Positions 43,841 to 53,722 of a stretch of DNA of 64,000 nucleotides are shown here, one piece after another. Origin of the DNA: Aotearoamyces nothofagi (taxonomy: Eukaryota; Ascomycota; Leotiomycetes; Leotiales; Tympanidaceae); NCBI GenBank assembly GCA_015345905.1, contig JADDTR010000006.1, positions 432,692 to 496,691 of the forward strand, read 5' to 3'. The first letter of the stretch is position 1. Each line of letters opens with the position of its first letter. A model generated the notes under the pieces. That model did not search any database. It saw only the letters and a list, made by a program, of their open reading frames with translations, and was not told the origin of the DNA. A program made the position numbers and the translations under genes.

Positions 43841-44724
43841 ATGGCGCCCGCAAAATGGCACCTCCTAGCCGGCAAGACGGCCGCCATAACGGGCGGCACA
43901 ACAGGCATCGGGCGCGCCATCGCCCTGGAATTCGCGCGGCAGGGCTGCAACGTCGCCATCAACCACCTCGGCCTCGCGTCCGACGAGCGGCACAGGCTGA
44001 GCCTGATCGAGGCCGCGAGGAGGCTGAAGCAGGACGACGCGCAGGCGGGAGAGGTGATCGAGGTGCAGGGCGACGTGACGCAGCCGGAGACGGGGAAGGC
44101 CTTGGTGGAAAAGGCCGTGGAGAGATGGGGACGGCTGGATGTGTTTGTGAGCAACGCGGGAGTGTGCCAGTTTGCCGAGTTTCTGGAGTGAGTCGATTCT
44201 TGCCACGGGGCTTCTGTGGGATAAACACCTCTCGAACTGGTGCTAACGGGGTGTCGTAAAGGCTTGACCATGACCTCTTCGACTCGACGGTCAAGATCAA
44301 CCTCAGCGGGGCCTTCTACTCCTGCCAGGCGGCGGCACGGCAGATGGCCAAGCAAGGAGACGGCGGCAGCATCATCGGCATCTCGTCCATCTCGGCGCTC
44401 GTCGGCGGCGGGCTGCAGACGCACTACACGCCCACCAAGGCGGGGATCCTCTCGCTGATGCAGAGCATGGCGGTGGCGCTGGGCAAGCACAAGATCCGGT
44501 GCAACGCGCTGCTGCCCGGCACGATCAAGACGCAGCTGAACGACGCCGACCTGGCCAACGAGGAGAAGCGCAGGTACACCGAGACGCGGATCCCGCTCGG
44601 CAGGACCGGCGAGCCGGCGGACATGGCGGGCCCCGCGCTGTTCCTGGCCTGCGAGGAGCTGAGCGGCTACGTCAACGGCGCGCAGCTGCTGGTGGACGGC
44701 GGCATGTTTGTGAATCTCCAGTAG
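43841..44724 (+). CDS. LRA1: L-rhamnose 1-dehydrogenase (SDR)
   Basis: NAD(P)-dependent short-chain dehydrogenase oxidising L-rhamnose to L-rhamnono-lactone. Exons are 43841-44187 and 44262-44724 (intron 74 bases), giving 269 residues. The nucleotide motif TGGTTGIG is at 17-24, VSNAGVCQFAEFLE spans the junction region, and the catalytic Ser is in ISSIS (about 158) with Tyr171 and Lys175 (Y-x3-K). The block GGSIIGISSISALVGG, then QTHYTPTKAGILSLMQS and RCNALLPGTI, closely matches what I recall of yeast L-rhamnose dehydrogenase, as does the end YVNGAQLLVDGG-FVNLQ. Codon third positions are almost all G or C, unlike the adjacent dehydratase gene. Together the two genes cover steps 1 and 3 of the pathway. 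Confidence 0.87.
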
Positions 44725-44889
44725 TCGAAGAAGGAGGAAGGAGGAAGGAGGAAGGAGGAAGGAAGGCGGCGGGGCGCGGGCGCTTGGCTGATCTGGCGGG
44801 ATGCATTTTCGGGGTCGGAGGAAGCTCACTAGATCATATCGTTCCGACGAGTCAAGAAAGGGAAGAAGAAGAGAATAAAAGCATGTGCT

Positions 44890-45190
44890 AGAACCCTCTC
44901 CCGTGCCGTAAACCCCAAACTCTCCATCATCCAGACGGTGAATCCGGACTACCTACCTACAGTATACGCCCTCTCCCTGTCTTAAAGAGTGCCAGAACCC
45001 TCTCCCGTGCCGTAAACCCCAAACTCTCCATCATCCAGACGGTGAATCCGAGAACTACCTACAGTATACGCCCTCCCCCCGTCTTAAAGAGCACTAGAAC
45101 CCTCTCCTGTACTGTAACCCCCAAACTCCCTATCCTCCAAACGGGTGAATCCGGGCTATGTAATGCCTTCCCTCCCGTCTTGGAAGAAAA
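44890..45190. repeat. Tandem repeat, three copies of about 103 bases
   Basis: Copies begin at 44890, 44994 and 45096 with AGAACCCTCTCC-GT. Each carries CCCCAAACTC-C-ATC-TCCA-AC, GTGAATCC, then (copies 1 and 2) CTACAGTATACGCCCTC and GTCTTAAAGAG. Copy 3 is most diverged. It lies just downstream of the L-rhamnose dehydrogenase gene. Confidence 0.9.
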
Positions 45191-45871
45191 ACGCCAGTAT
45201 ATATATATCTCTCTCTCAAAGCGGCCCCCCCCCCAACCCTGTCCTCTCTCCGCGCTACGATACCAGAGCAGGGCATTCCATATCTATACCTATCAAGAAC
45301 GGCGGGTATTTGCTCATCTGCTCCGTTATGGCGAACCCGTCACTACCTATGGCGAACCCGTCACTACCTATGCAGGAGGAGGAAGATCCAGCATCGCCAT
45401 TTGCCCGCGCTCGGCTGCAGAGAGAGGGGGAGAGAGAGAGAGAGCTGCACGCGCCGTTGATATCTCCCCACAGAGCCCCGACTAGGAGCCGAGGGGGAAC
45501 GAGCGGCCTGAGGACAGGATTATGGCGCGTGTGGGTTTTCTGTTTTCTTTCTTTCGGTCGGACCTAGACCTGGACCTGGTCCTGGATCTAGACCCGGATC
45601 ACGGGGTCTGGACGGAGAGTCGGGGGTACGACTGGACTGTACAGCACCGTGCTGTTGCAGATGGCGACAAAGACCCCTTCCGAATGGCATCAAATCGCAT
45701 ACACGGGCACGCATGGGGAATCTTCCTCCCCTCGCGATCTTTTTTTATTTTATATTTTTTTAATATTTATATATAATTTTTTGGGCCTCCCTCTCCCTCT
45801 CCCTCCAGCCCCAAGCCATCACAGATCCCCTCGTCGCAACAACACGAGCCTCGAGGAGGCGCGGGAGATGG

Positions 45872-45951
45872 TTGCTTGCTTACTCACTCACTTACTTATT
45901 TACTTGCTTGCTTGCTTACTCACTTACTTACTTACTTGCTTGCTTGCTTGC
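45872..45951. repeat. Tetranucleotide array (TTAC/TTGC)n
   Basis: Mixed CTTA, CTTG and CTCA units over about 80 bases. Confidence 0.85.
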
Positions 45952-46130
45952 TGCCTTCGAATCCGCCCCCCGGCGACCCCGAAGAGATCGGGGAGCGGGA
46001 GCGGCTATCAGGTCTCCTCTCCCTCTCTCTCTCTCTCTCTGCCGCGGCCGGTGCGTCATATGTCTTGTCGTAGGTACAGTCAGACAGAAAGCGGGTGCGC
46101 GGCGGCGTTGCAGAGGCGGGTTCGATTAGT

Positions 46131-46243
46131 TACTGCAGTACAATTACAATTACAATTACAATTAATTACTGCAGTGCTATTACAATTAAATACTGCAGTA
46201 CAAATTACAAATCACAAGTAACAAATCACAATCACAACCACCG
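46131..46243. repeat. AATTAC repeat punctuated by ACTGCAGT palindromes
   Basis: ATTACA hexamers alternate with three occurrences of TACTGCAGT, then ACAAATCAC units. Confidence 0.8.
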
Positions 46244-46550
46244 CAGCGCAATCAATCCCCACCGCAGCCGCGAATCCGAACGTGCTCAGAAAGAAAAAAA
46301 AAACGTGACCCAGCAGCTTCCCTAGCTGGCGAGCCGGGGGCGGGGCTGGAGCTAGCAGGGCGGGCGAGCGAGCGAGCGAGCAAGCGCAAGGCTGGACGGC
46401 GAGGCAGATCGATCGGGCGGGAGCCCTTTTCTCCCCCTCCCGCGCTCCTCCTGCTTCTGCCTTCCTTCTGCCTTCGCAAGTTGAGCCTCTTTCTGGCTCG
46501 AGTTCGGCCGCTTGGTGGAGGGAGGGAGGGAGGGATGGTAATCAGCATGA

Positions 46551-46586
46551 CGACGATGATGATGATGATGATGATGATGATGGTGA
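46551..46586. repeat. (GAT)n microsatellite
   Basis: About ten GAT trinucleotides in series. Confidence 0.9.
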
Positions 46587-47094
46587 TAATCAGGCCGGCC
46601 GGTTCTATTCTTGCGATGGAAACCTCTGGCCTGGACGGACTCACAGCGCTCGCTCGTCGCTCTCGTCGCCGACCGGCCGGGCTGGGCTACGCACGACCCC
46701 AAACGCGGCTGCATTGTTTCGTATCTGCCTCTTATTTTTTTGTGTGATCGGTAGTTAGTTAGTCGAGCTGTGATGGAGCTGCGGACGGTGGGACTGCGGG
46801 TCTTTCTGTCCTCTGCTCTCTTCTTTCTTTCTTTCTTTCTCTCTCTCTCTCTCCTTCAATCGGGGGCTCTCGTCAGCGCGTGACATGACATGTGGCCATG
46901 ATGAATTCTGCAGCTCGCTCGCTCGTCCATCTCCATCTCTCTCAATGGCATCTGCGCCTTGACGGCGGGGCATCTCGGCTTGGTCAGTATGTGCTGGGGA
47001 TGACGAGGGATGTCGGCAGGGGGTGTGACTGTATATCCCACCGGCGCAAGACGGCGCAGATGAGGAATCTGGGAGGTATCTGGAGGGGTTTATA

Positions 47095-47500
47095 GATGTG
47101 TAGAGTATCTGTGTAGAGTATCTATGTCCTATGTAGAGTACCGGTGTAAATACTGTGTAGAGTACCTGTAGAGTACCTGTAGACTCCCTATGTAGAATAC
47201 CTATGTAGATAGATACCTGTGTAGAGTACTGTGTAGATTACCTGTAGAGTCCCTATGTAGAGTACCTATGTCCTATGTAGATTACCTGTAAATACCTGTG
47301 TAGATTACCTATGTAGATTACCTGTAGAGTACCTGTGTAGATACCTGTGTAGATTACCTGTGTAGAGTCACTGTGTAGAGTCCCTATGTAGAGAATACCT
47401 GTGTAGATTACCTATGTAGAGTCCCTGTAGACTCCCTATGTAGATACCTAGGTAGATACCTATGTAGAGTCCCTGCGTAGATACCTGTGCAGAGCCTTGT
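47095..47500. repeat. Minisatellite with TGTAGA-n-TACCTATG type units
   Basis: About 400 bases of variable 12-18 base units built from TGTAGAGTACC, TGTAGATTACC, TGTAGAGTCCC, each followed by TATG or TGTG. About 28 units can be counted roughly. Low coding content. Confidence 0.85.
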
Positions 47501-47649
47501 AGAGAGCCCCCAGACATTCCGGGGCCCAGTTGGAGTGAAACGGGCGGCCACACACGGCGTCACGATGCAGGATGCTCCAGAAACATGGCCAGCAATGTCG
47601 CGATGCAGGATGCTTCAGAAGCATGGCTGGCCAGCAATGCGACGTGTGC

Positions 47650-47800
47650 ATCAGTCTCTCTCTCTGTCTCTCTGTCTCTCTGTTTCTCAGCCTCCCTCTC
47701 TCTCTCGGTGTGTGTCTCTACTCCTCTGCTTCTCTGCTTCCCTCTCCCTCCCCCTCTCCCTCTGTGCGTGACTCTGCTTCTCTGCCTCTCTGACTTCTGA
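47650..47800. repeat. Polypyrimidine CT-rich tract
   Basis: Short TCTCTG, CTCCCT and CTTCTG units. Frames read through it are Ser/Leu artefacts. Confidence 0.75.
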
Positions 47801-48661
47801 CTTCTGACTGCGACGGCGCCCTCGGGATGACTCCAACAGGTCTCGAGGCCTTCCCTGCCCTCCCTGCCCTCCCTGCCCTCATCTGCCCCGGCAGCGTCGG
47901 CAGAGCCGCGAAGTCGGGGCGACAGTTGGGCCGAGCAGCCACACGTACGTGCTGCCTCAGCCGTCGATGCCTGCCTGCCTGGCACAGGACAGGACCGGAC
48001 TGCGCTTCGTCGACTTCCTCCCTCCTCCCTCCTCCCTCTTCCCTCCTCCCTCCTCCTTCTTCCCTCCTCCTCCTCCATCGTTCCTCCATCTCCCGACATC
48101 TCCCATGCCCATGCCCGCGCCCCTGTGCGCCCCGTTTGCATGCCGGCGTGCACGAGGGCCCCCGGTCGGCGTGCCAAAGCGAATGCGAGGAGCACAGCCA
48201 CGCGCTTAGTCGCCAAGGTCCCAGTATATTGCTAAATCGAGCATCTGGCTGACATGGACTTCTCACCACATCCCCGAGCTGCGCCGGCGCCATCTCTCAT
48301 CTCTCCATCCTCTGTGCCTGGAGCGGCGGCGTCGCAGTGGCCTCTGCCTCTGCGGTGCGCTGGCTGCAGTGCGCGCCGCCGCCGCGTCGGTATTCATCCC
48401 CAAACGAGGCCTCGTTCCTCGGGCGCATCTGTACGAGGTACGCTCTGTACGTACCTGCGCAGTACACTATTTCTCGCCCTGCAAGGCTGCAACCCTGCGG
48501 CCTCGTACCAGCGCGCCCGTTTCCTGTAGCTACCTTGGGGATCCTCCCGCCTGCGCTTCGGCGCTCTGCGCTATGCGCTTCCTCGTCCTGCCCGGCTGCC
48601 CGTCTGCTCGTTTGTGCTGTTGTCGAGGAATGCCATCAGCACCAGCACCAGCTCCACGGTC

Positions 48662-48772
48662 CCTGCTCCTGCTCCTGCTACTGCTACTGCTACTGCTACT
48701 ACTACTGCTACTGCTGCTGCCGCTGCTACTGCTGCTACTGCTGCTCCTCCCGCCGCCGCCGTCGCTGCTGCT
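48662..48772. repeat. (CTG/CTA)n trinucleotide repeat
   Basis: About 110 bases of CTG, CTA and CTC triplets. In three frames this yields poly-Leu, poly-Cys/Tyr or poly-Ala/Thr, with no supported protein around it. Confidence 0.85.
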
Positions 48773-48846
48773 ACCTTGCACATCCCATGTACCGTGATCT
48801 ACTAATCGACCAGGTCTATGGGAATATACCAGGTGCTAGCAAGGGC

Positions 48847-49092
48847 TTATGCCTGCCTGTGACGCTGTTTTCCAGGCTGAAGTCCCGTTACCGTCAGCAT
48901 GCCCTCTTCAGCCTTCTGAGGGGCACCGCTCTCATCATCCTCATCATGCCCTTTCTGGCATGCGGGACAGACCCTTGGGTCCGACTGGGAGAGCCGGCCG
49001 CCGCCGTGAGCCTTGGAGCTATGACACTTGCAGACCTTCTGCCCTTTCTTACATTGCTGCGCTTTCTCTTTAGAATGGCATCTTGTCTCCAT
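48847..49092 (-). CDS. Possible small Cys/His-rich protein
   Basis: An 81-residue frame starting METRCHSKEKAQQCKKGQKVCKC, with later VCPACQKGHDEDD. Six Cys and several His give a zinc-binding or disulphide look, unlike the surrounding low-complexity frames. A TAG stop sits directly before the ATG, so the start is fixed unless there is an upstream exon. It lies divergent to the small Cys-rich gene at 49443 (about 350 bases between starts). An opposed plus-strand frame of comparable length overlaps it, so it may be chance. Function unknown. Confidence 0.35.
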   Translation of the reverse strand: METRCHSKEKAQQCKKGQKVCKCHSSKAHGGGRLSQSDPRVCPACQKGHDEDDESGAPQKAEEGMLTVTGLQPGKQRHRQA

Positions 49093-49442
49093 CTATAGCA
49101 CTTATGCAGTGTTCCTCGTCCTGCATGAGCATGCAAGCCATCCTCCATATCGCTGCTGCCTTCTGATCCTCACCGAGCCAGGCTTTTTTATGTGATCATC
49201 TGCTGAGTATAAGGCAGTCACAATCCTCTCACCTCAATGACTCTTTACCTTTGCTTGTCATCTAGATTTCTTTGCTCGTGCTATCTTCTCGTCTTGTCTC
49301 ATATATTTCCTCTGTCTCCTACCGTCAGTTCAAGGCATCTTCATTCTGCAAGCACTCGCTCGTCTCTCTTGGAACGTACAATCATCCTAATCAGCATAAT
49401 CAACACAATCGACATAATCAACATCGCCAAGGCATCCTCATC

Positions 49443-49694
49443 ATGTGTTACCGGGTCGTTGAGCGATACTCGGTGTGCCGCTGCCTCTACTACAAGCACA
49501 GTGTCGACATGTGTGCAGCTGCCAACCAGCAAGGCCATCGCGTGGTAGAGAAGACCATCCTCGTCGGCTACCTGTGCAGCGAGCATTCCGCCCGAGAATA
49601 CGAACAGTCTGGAGGAGGGAGCCGGAGTACCTACCCAGATTCAGGCTATGCTAGCCACGACTCGAGGCATTCTTCGAGCAGGTATCGACGATGA
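49443..49694 (+). CDS. Small Cys-rich fungal protein (MCYRVVERY family)
   Basis: 83 residues starting at the internal ATG 49443. The N-terminal 50 residues, MCYRVVERYSVCRCLYY then VDMCAA, GHRVVEKTILVGYLCSEHS, resemble a group of tiny conserved fungal proteins of unknown function that I recall having this start. Cys residues at 2, 12, 14, 24 and 46 with His at 19, 33 and 49 suggest metal binding or redox pairs, which is inference. The tail is Ser/Arg/Tyr-rich. The frame is open upstream to 49272, but homology starts at 49443. No signal peptide. Confidence 0.65.
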   Translation: MCYRVVERYSVCRCLYYKHSVDMCAAANQQGHRVVEKTILVGYLCSEHSAREYEQSGGGSRSTYPDSGYASHDSRHSSSRYRR

Positions 49695-51097
49695 AATGTA
49701 ATGTCTTCGATGACTGGAGTTTCATGGCAATCAAGCGCATTGGTACTATTCGAATTCGACGATTGGGTGCTCTACATGTTCTCCTTTCGTAGGAGGATCT
49801 CGAGTTCCCCTTCTCAACTCACTCTTCTGTTTACTGGATATGACATGCACACACCCCAATCTCTGATACCCTGAAGCCCGAGGCTTGATCTCAATCGCTA
49901 CAACCTGAACCCCCGAATTTCTCACCTCTCTTCTCTACAATGCGATATGATTGCCATGAACCTCTAGAAGTTATCGAAGGCGCACACGATGTCATGTACA
50001 GGGCTGAGCCCATGGATACGAAGATCGAACAGTCATTTGGGATAGGTCATTTGGAATAGCGGGCAGCATACTTTGCATATCGATGGGTCATTGGGCTGGG
50101 GATCTGGTGTTTTCTTTCTTTTCGTTACTCATGTCCTCTTTTCTTCTGGTTGTCACATGCATTTCCTCGGATTGATGGGTGGTGCATCGCATTGTCATGG
50201 CATTTTCACGGGCGTTCATCTACACCCGTTGCAATTTTTTTTTATTCTTGTTCTTGCCGTTCTACTCCTTTCATGTTTCGAGTCATCTTGACTGCAGGTT
50301 CTGATTGATCCGTCGTCGGCGTTTTCTGCACTGGCTGCATGACGCATCTTCTTAATGGCGGGGAGGCTCTCAGGCAGCAATCATGTACGGGGGGGGGGAG
50401 GAATGCTAGGCTCGGCTGGCCCGCAGGACATTCATTGTTTTCATCATGACCCGTCTCCGCACATGGAGATCTCCTTCTGAGTCACTCGCCGTGTCTTGCT
50501 TGACCTAGTAATATCATCAAGAGCCTTCGATGTCTCGCTTGGTCCTCAGCTGGTCTGTGGATCTTCGAGAAACCGTGGTGCTACGGCGCGCTTGTTTTCC
50601 TCGTCGTGTTTTTTTTTTCTTTTTCTTTTTATTGTGTGTTCTGCGCGGGTCGCGTGCTGTCGCCAGAGACTCGGGCAGTCGCGAGACCGTACCTGCAGCC
50701 TGTCTTACGCTGGCGCGGCGCCCTGGCTGGACCAAGCCCGCAGCGTCAACCTGGGGGACCTGGCGTCGGGAAGTGAGGCAGAGCAGGGGCGCGAGCCAGC
50801 TATCGCTTTGTGATTTCTAGATGCGTCAGTACAATAAAATCTTCACGCGTTCCGCTTCAAAGATCCTGGGGTCGTGCTTGCAATTCTTCGTGATGTTTGT
50901 TCGCTCTACGTGCTCTATTTCTTAAATCTTAAATTTCTCGGCTCATCTCATCTCTAATGATTCTATTCTATCACTCGGCTCGCCCTATCAGCCTCGTCAT
51001 GTGACCACCCCTCCTCCATCCTCCAGCCCACCCGCCCACCACACAGACACCGACACCGCAGCGCAGCCCGTCCAGCACGCGACGCGGCTCCCCCGCC
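49695..51097. other. Spacer without supported gene
   Basis: About 1.4 kb. Contains T-rich runs near 50.2 and 50.6 kb and a 9-G run near 50.39 kb. Frames around 50.5-50.8 kb overlap on opposite strands and look like chance. Confidence 0.5.
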
Positions 51098-52110
51098 TCA
51101 GATGAAGATGCGGCCGCCGTTGGCGCTGACGGCGCTGCCGGTGACCCACCTGGCGCCCTCGCTGGCCAGGAAGGCGACGACCTGGGCGACGTCGTCCGGG
51201 GTGCCGAGGCGCGGCGCCGCGGCCGTGTTGGCCACGGTGCGCTCGGTGATCTCCCGGAGCTGCGCCGCGGGCACCGAGCTGAGGATCTCCGTCGCCACGA
51301 GCCCGGGCAGCACGGCTGCGCGAGGCTGTTAGTGGGAGTGGAGGGTGGGAGGGAGGGGGGGAGGGGAAAGAGGAAGAGGGGGGGGGGGAAACAGGGGGAG
51401 GGGAAGGAGGGGGAGGGCGGCATACAGTTCACGGTAATCCCTCTCGAGTGGCCGAACTATCGCATCCCCCCCAACGGTCAGTGATGGTGGTAGAGGGAGA
51501 GAGGAAAGGAGAGAGAGAGAAGACGGCAGGCGCTCACCTCAAAGGCCCAGTTCCTCACCAGCGCATCCATGGCCGCCTTGGTCGCTGCGTACAGCGAGTT
51601 CACAACCCCCGCCTCGGGCACCCTGGCCGACACGGACGACACGAAGATGATCCTGCCGCCGCGCGGCACGTGCGGCAGCGCCGCCTGCGTCAGCAGCATG
51701 GCGCCCCTCACGTTGGTATTGAAGAGCGTGTCGAACTCGGCAGGCGAGATGTCAGCGGCGCCGGTGAGGCTGAGGACGGCGGCATTGTGCACGAGGATGT
51801 CGACGGTCTGGGCGGCGAGGCCGCGCAGCGTCTCGGCGACGATGTGCGCGGCGGACGCGGGGTCGGCGACGTCGGCGCGGATGGCGACGGCGGCGACGGA
51901 CGGGTTGGTCGATTGGATCTCGGCGGCGGCGGCGGCGGCGCTGGCGGCGCGCGAGGGGCTGACGTAGACGAGCGACACGGAGGCGCCGCGGCTGGCCAGC
52001 TCGTGCGCGATCCCCAGGCCGATGCCGCGGGTGCCGCCGGTGATGATGGCGGTCTTGCCGGCGAGGGAGAGGGACGGGGGGAGGCGGAAGGGGGGCGAGG
52101 AGGCCGACAT
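51098..52110 (-). CDS. Short-chain dehydrogenase/reductase
   Basis: Exons are 52110-51538, 51456-51426 and 51315-51098 (introns 81 and 110 bases; the middle exon is only 31 bases), giving 273 residues. Classical [11 protein letters not shown] at 24-31, HNAAV, the Ser of VSSVSA, Tyr174 and Lys178 in YAATK, then across two junctions [19 protein letters not shown] and the end [14 protein letters not shown]. The closest general resemblance is to 3-oxoacyl-ACP-reductase-like SDRs; substrate unknown. GC at third positions is very high and Ala-rich runs (AAAAAA) occur. The second intron is a long C/T tract with an 11-C run. It lies 6.4 kb from the L-rhamnose genes, so a link is possible but unsupported. 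Confidence 0.85.
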
Positions 52111-52933
52111 TGCTAGGATCGGAACCTGGACGCGGACAGGCTGGGTTGGGTTGGGTTGGGAGGGAGCGAGGAGGGGATAGCGCGGGTTAGGAAGAGGGAG
52201 GGGGGGGGGGGGGTTATATATTTTTTTGAAGGTTATCGATGTAGACAGGACTGGAACGATGATGTGAACAAGACTAGAAGCAAGAAAACGATGCCCCGGC
52301 GGCCGAGGTTATCCCCGCGAAGCAGAGCTCGAAGAGATGGGCTGCAGGGAGACAGAGATATAGGTTCTAGAATCCGGGAATAGCGCAGCGGCAGTCACAG
52401 AGAGAGAGAGGAGAGAGAGTTCTTATACCCACCGACTCTACCTCGCCCTCTCCGCCGCTCCCCGAACGAACGAACCACATCACATCAATCGCACGACCGA
52501 CGCAGCGCTAGACCTGGCTGATTGATAAGAGGCTGATTGATTGATAATACCCATCCCAATCCGAATCCCCATCCCAATCCCAACCCCCCCGGAGACCATG
52601 CTTGATAATAATCCACCCCGGCCCCTCCCCCCCTAACTGACTGACTGACTGGTCGATCGATTGATTGATAAACCGCAGCAGAGTATCAGGAAAAGAAGCG
52701 AAGGAAGAGAGAGAGAGCTGGAGGGATGCTGGAAGCCGAAAGCGTAGAGATGGATAGCGCTGGCTGAAGATTCCTCTCTCTCTCTCTCTCTCCCTGCCAG
52801 AGTTCCCCCCCATCCCCATCGCGGCGATAGGAATGAGGTGAAAAGCGACTAACCGGCGCGCCCGGGGGGGGCTGCGGATGGTAAGTTTAGGCTGCGCGCA
52901 AGTTCCGATCCGATCTCTCTCTCTCTCTCGCCC

Positions 52934-52968
52934 AGCCGAGCCGAGCCGAGCCGAGCCGAGCCGAGCCG
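52934..52968. repeat. Pentanucleotide (AGCCG)n
   Basis: About seven exact units. Confidence 0.9.
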
Positions 52969-53581
52969 GCTCATTCCATTATTTTCCCCAATCATCCGTT
53001 TCCGAGTGCGCTTTCCCATACCCCCCAAGAAAACGGCGCTGTCTGTCCTTTTTTTCCCCTTCCGAAGCCACGGAGATGGATGGATAGATAGATAGATGGA
53101 TATCGAGGTGATTGAGACAATAGACAAACAATAACCCCGTCAGAATCATCGCTCTTGACTCCCAGCTGCGTCTCCGCCTCGTTCGTCGTGCAGCTCTGCC
53201 TTTCTCCTCCGTCGCGCACTACAGCAAGACAAGTCGGATAGATAGATAGTAAGATAAGATCGATTTTGGTGAAACCTTTTCTCCTCCTTCGCGCACTGCA
53301 GCGAGATAAACCAAACCAACCCAACCAACCCAAACAAACAACCAAAAATCATACCCCATACCCCAACCCCAACCCCAACCTCCATCCCATCCCGCCTCCC
53401 GCAACGTGAAGTTGAATTTTTTGAAGAAAAGGGAGTTTTATCACATCATTTATATCATTTATATCATTTATATCGTCATATCAAAAAACACACAACCCAT
53501 CCATCCTCCTACCACCAACCCTAACACTACAATATCGCGAGCAAAGTTCCGTCTTAGTTAACTTACAGCAAGACAAGTCTC

Positions 53582-53603
53582 AAAAAAAAAAAAAAAAAAA
53601 AAA
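53582..53603. repeat. Poly-A tract (about 22 A)
   Basis: Homopolymer; length may be affected by sequencing. Confidence 0.85.
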
Positions 53604-53692
53604 CACCAACCAAAATCCCTATACTCGTCATCGGCAGGGAGGTCAGAGACGAGCGGCGGGTGTGTTGGGCTGTGTGTGGGGTGGATGGATTG

Positions 53693-53722
53693 GGTATGTA
53701 TGTATGTATGTATGTATGTATG
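53693..53722. repeat. (TATG)n microsatellite
   Basis: About seven TATG units. Confidence 0.9.

Larger units (their letters stand above)
44725..49442. other. Long repeat-rich spacer without supported large gene
   Basis: About 4.7 kb dominated by tandem repeats and homopurine/homopyrimidine runs; the main arrays are listed separately. Open frames over 100 residues here read low-complexity sequence on both strands and are not believed. The only possible gene is a small Cys-rich frame on the minus strand near 49 kb. Confidence 0.6.

Noticed and set aside
43831-44829. 332-residue minus-strand frame
   Set aside because: Complement of the GC-rich L-rhamnose dehydrogenase gene, whose plus-strand SDR motifs are unambiguous.
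44890-45190. CRISPR-like array
   Set aside because: Nuclear fungal sequence; three contiguous 103-base tandem copies without spacers.
47560-48293. Overlapping frames of about 190-220 residues on both strands
   Set aside because: They read through CT-rich and TCC-rich tracts and give low-complexity Arg/Glu or Ser/Pro/Leu sequence.
48337-49098. 253-residue plus-strand frame
   Set aside because: Runs through the CTG/CTA repeat (poly-Cys/Tyr), with no plausible protein on either side.
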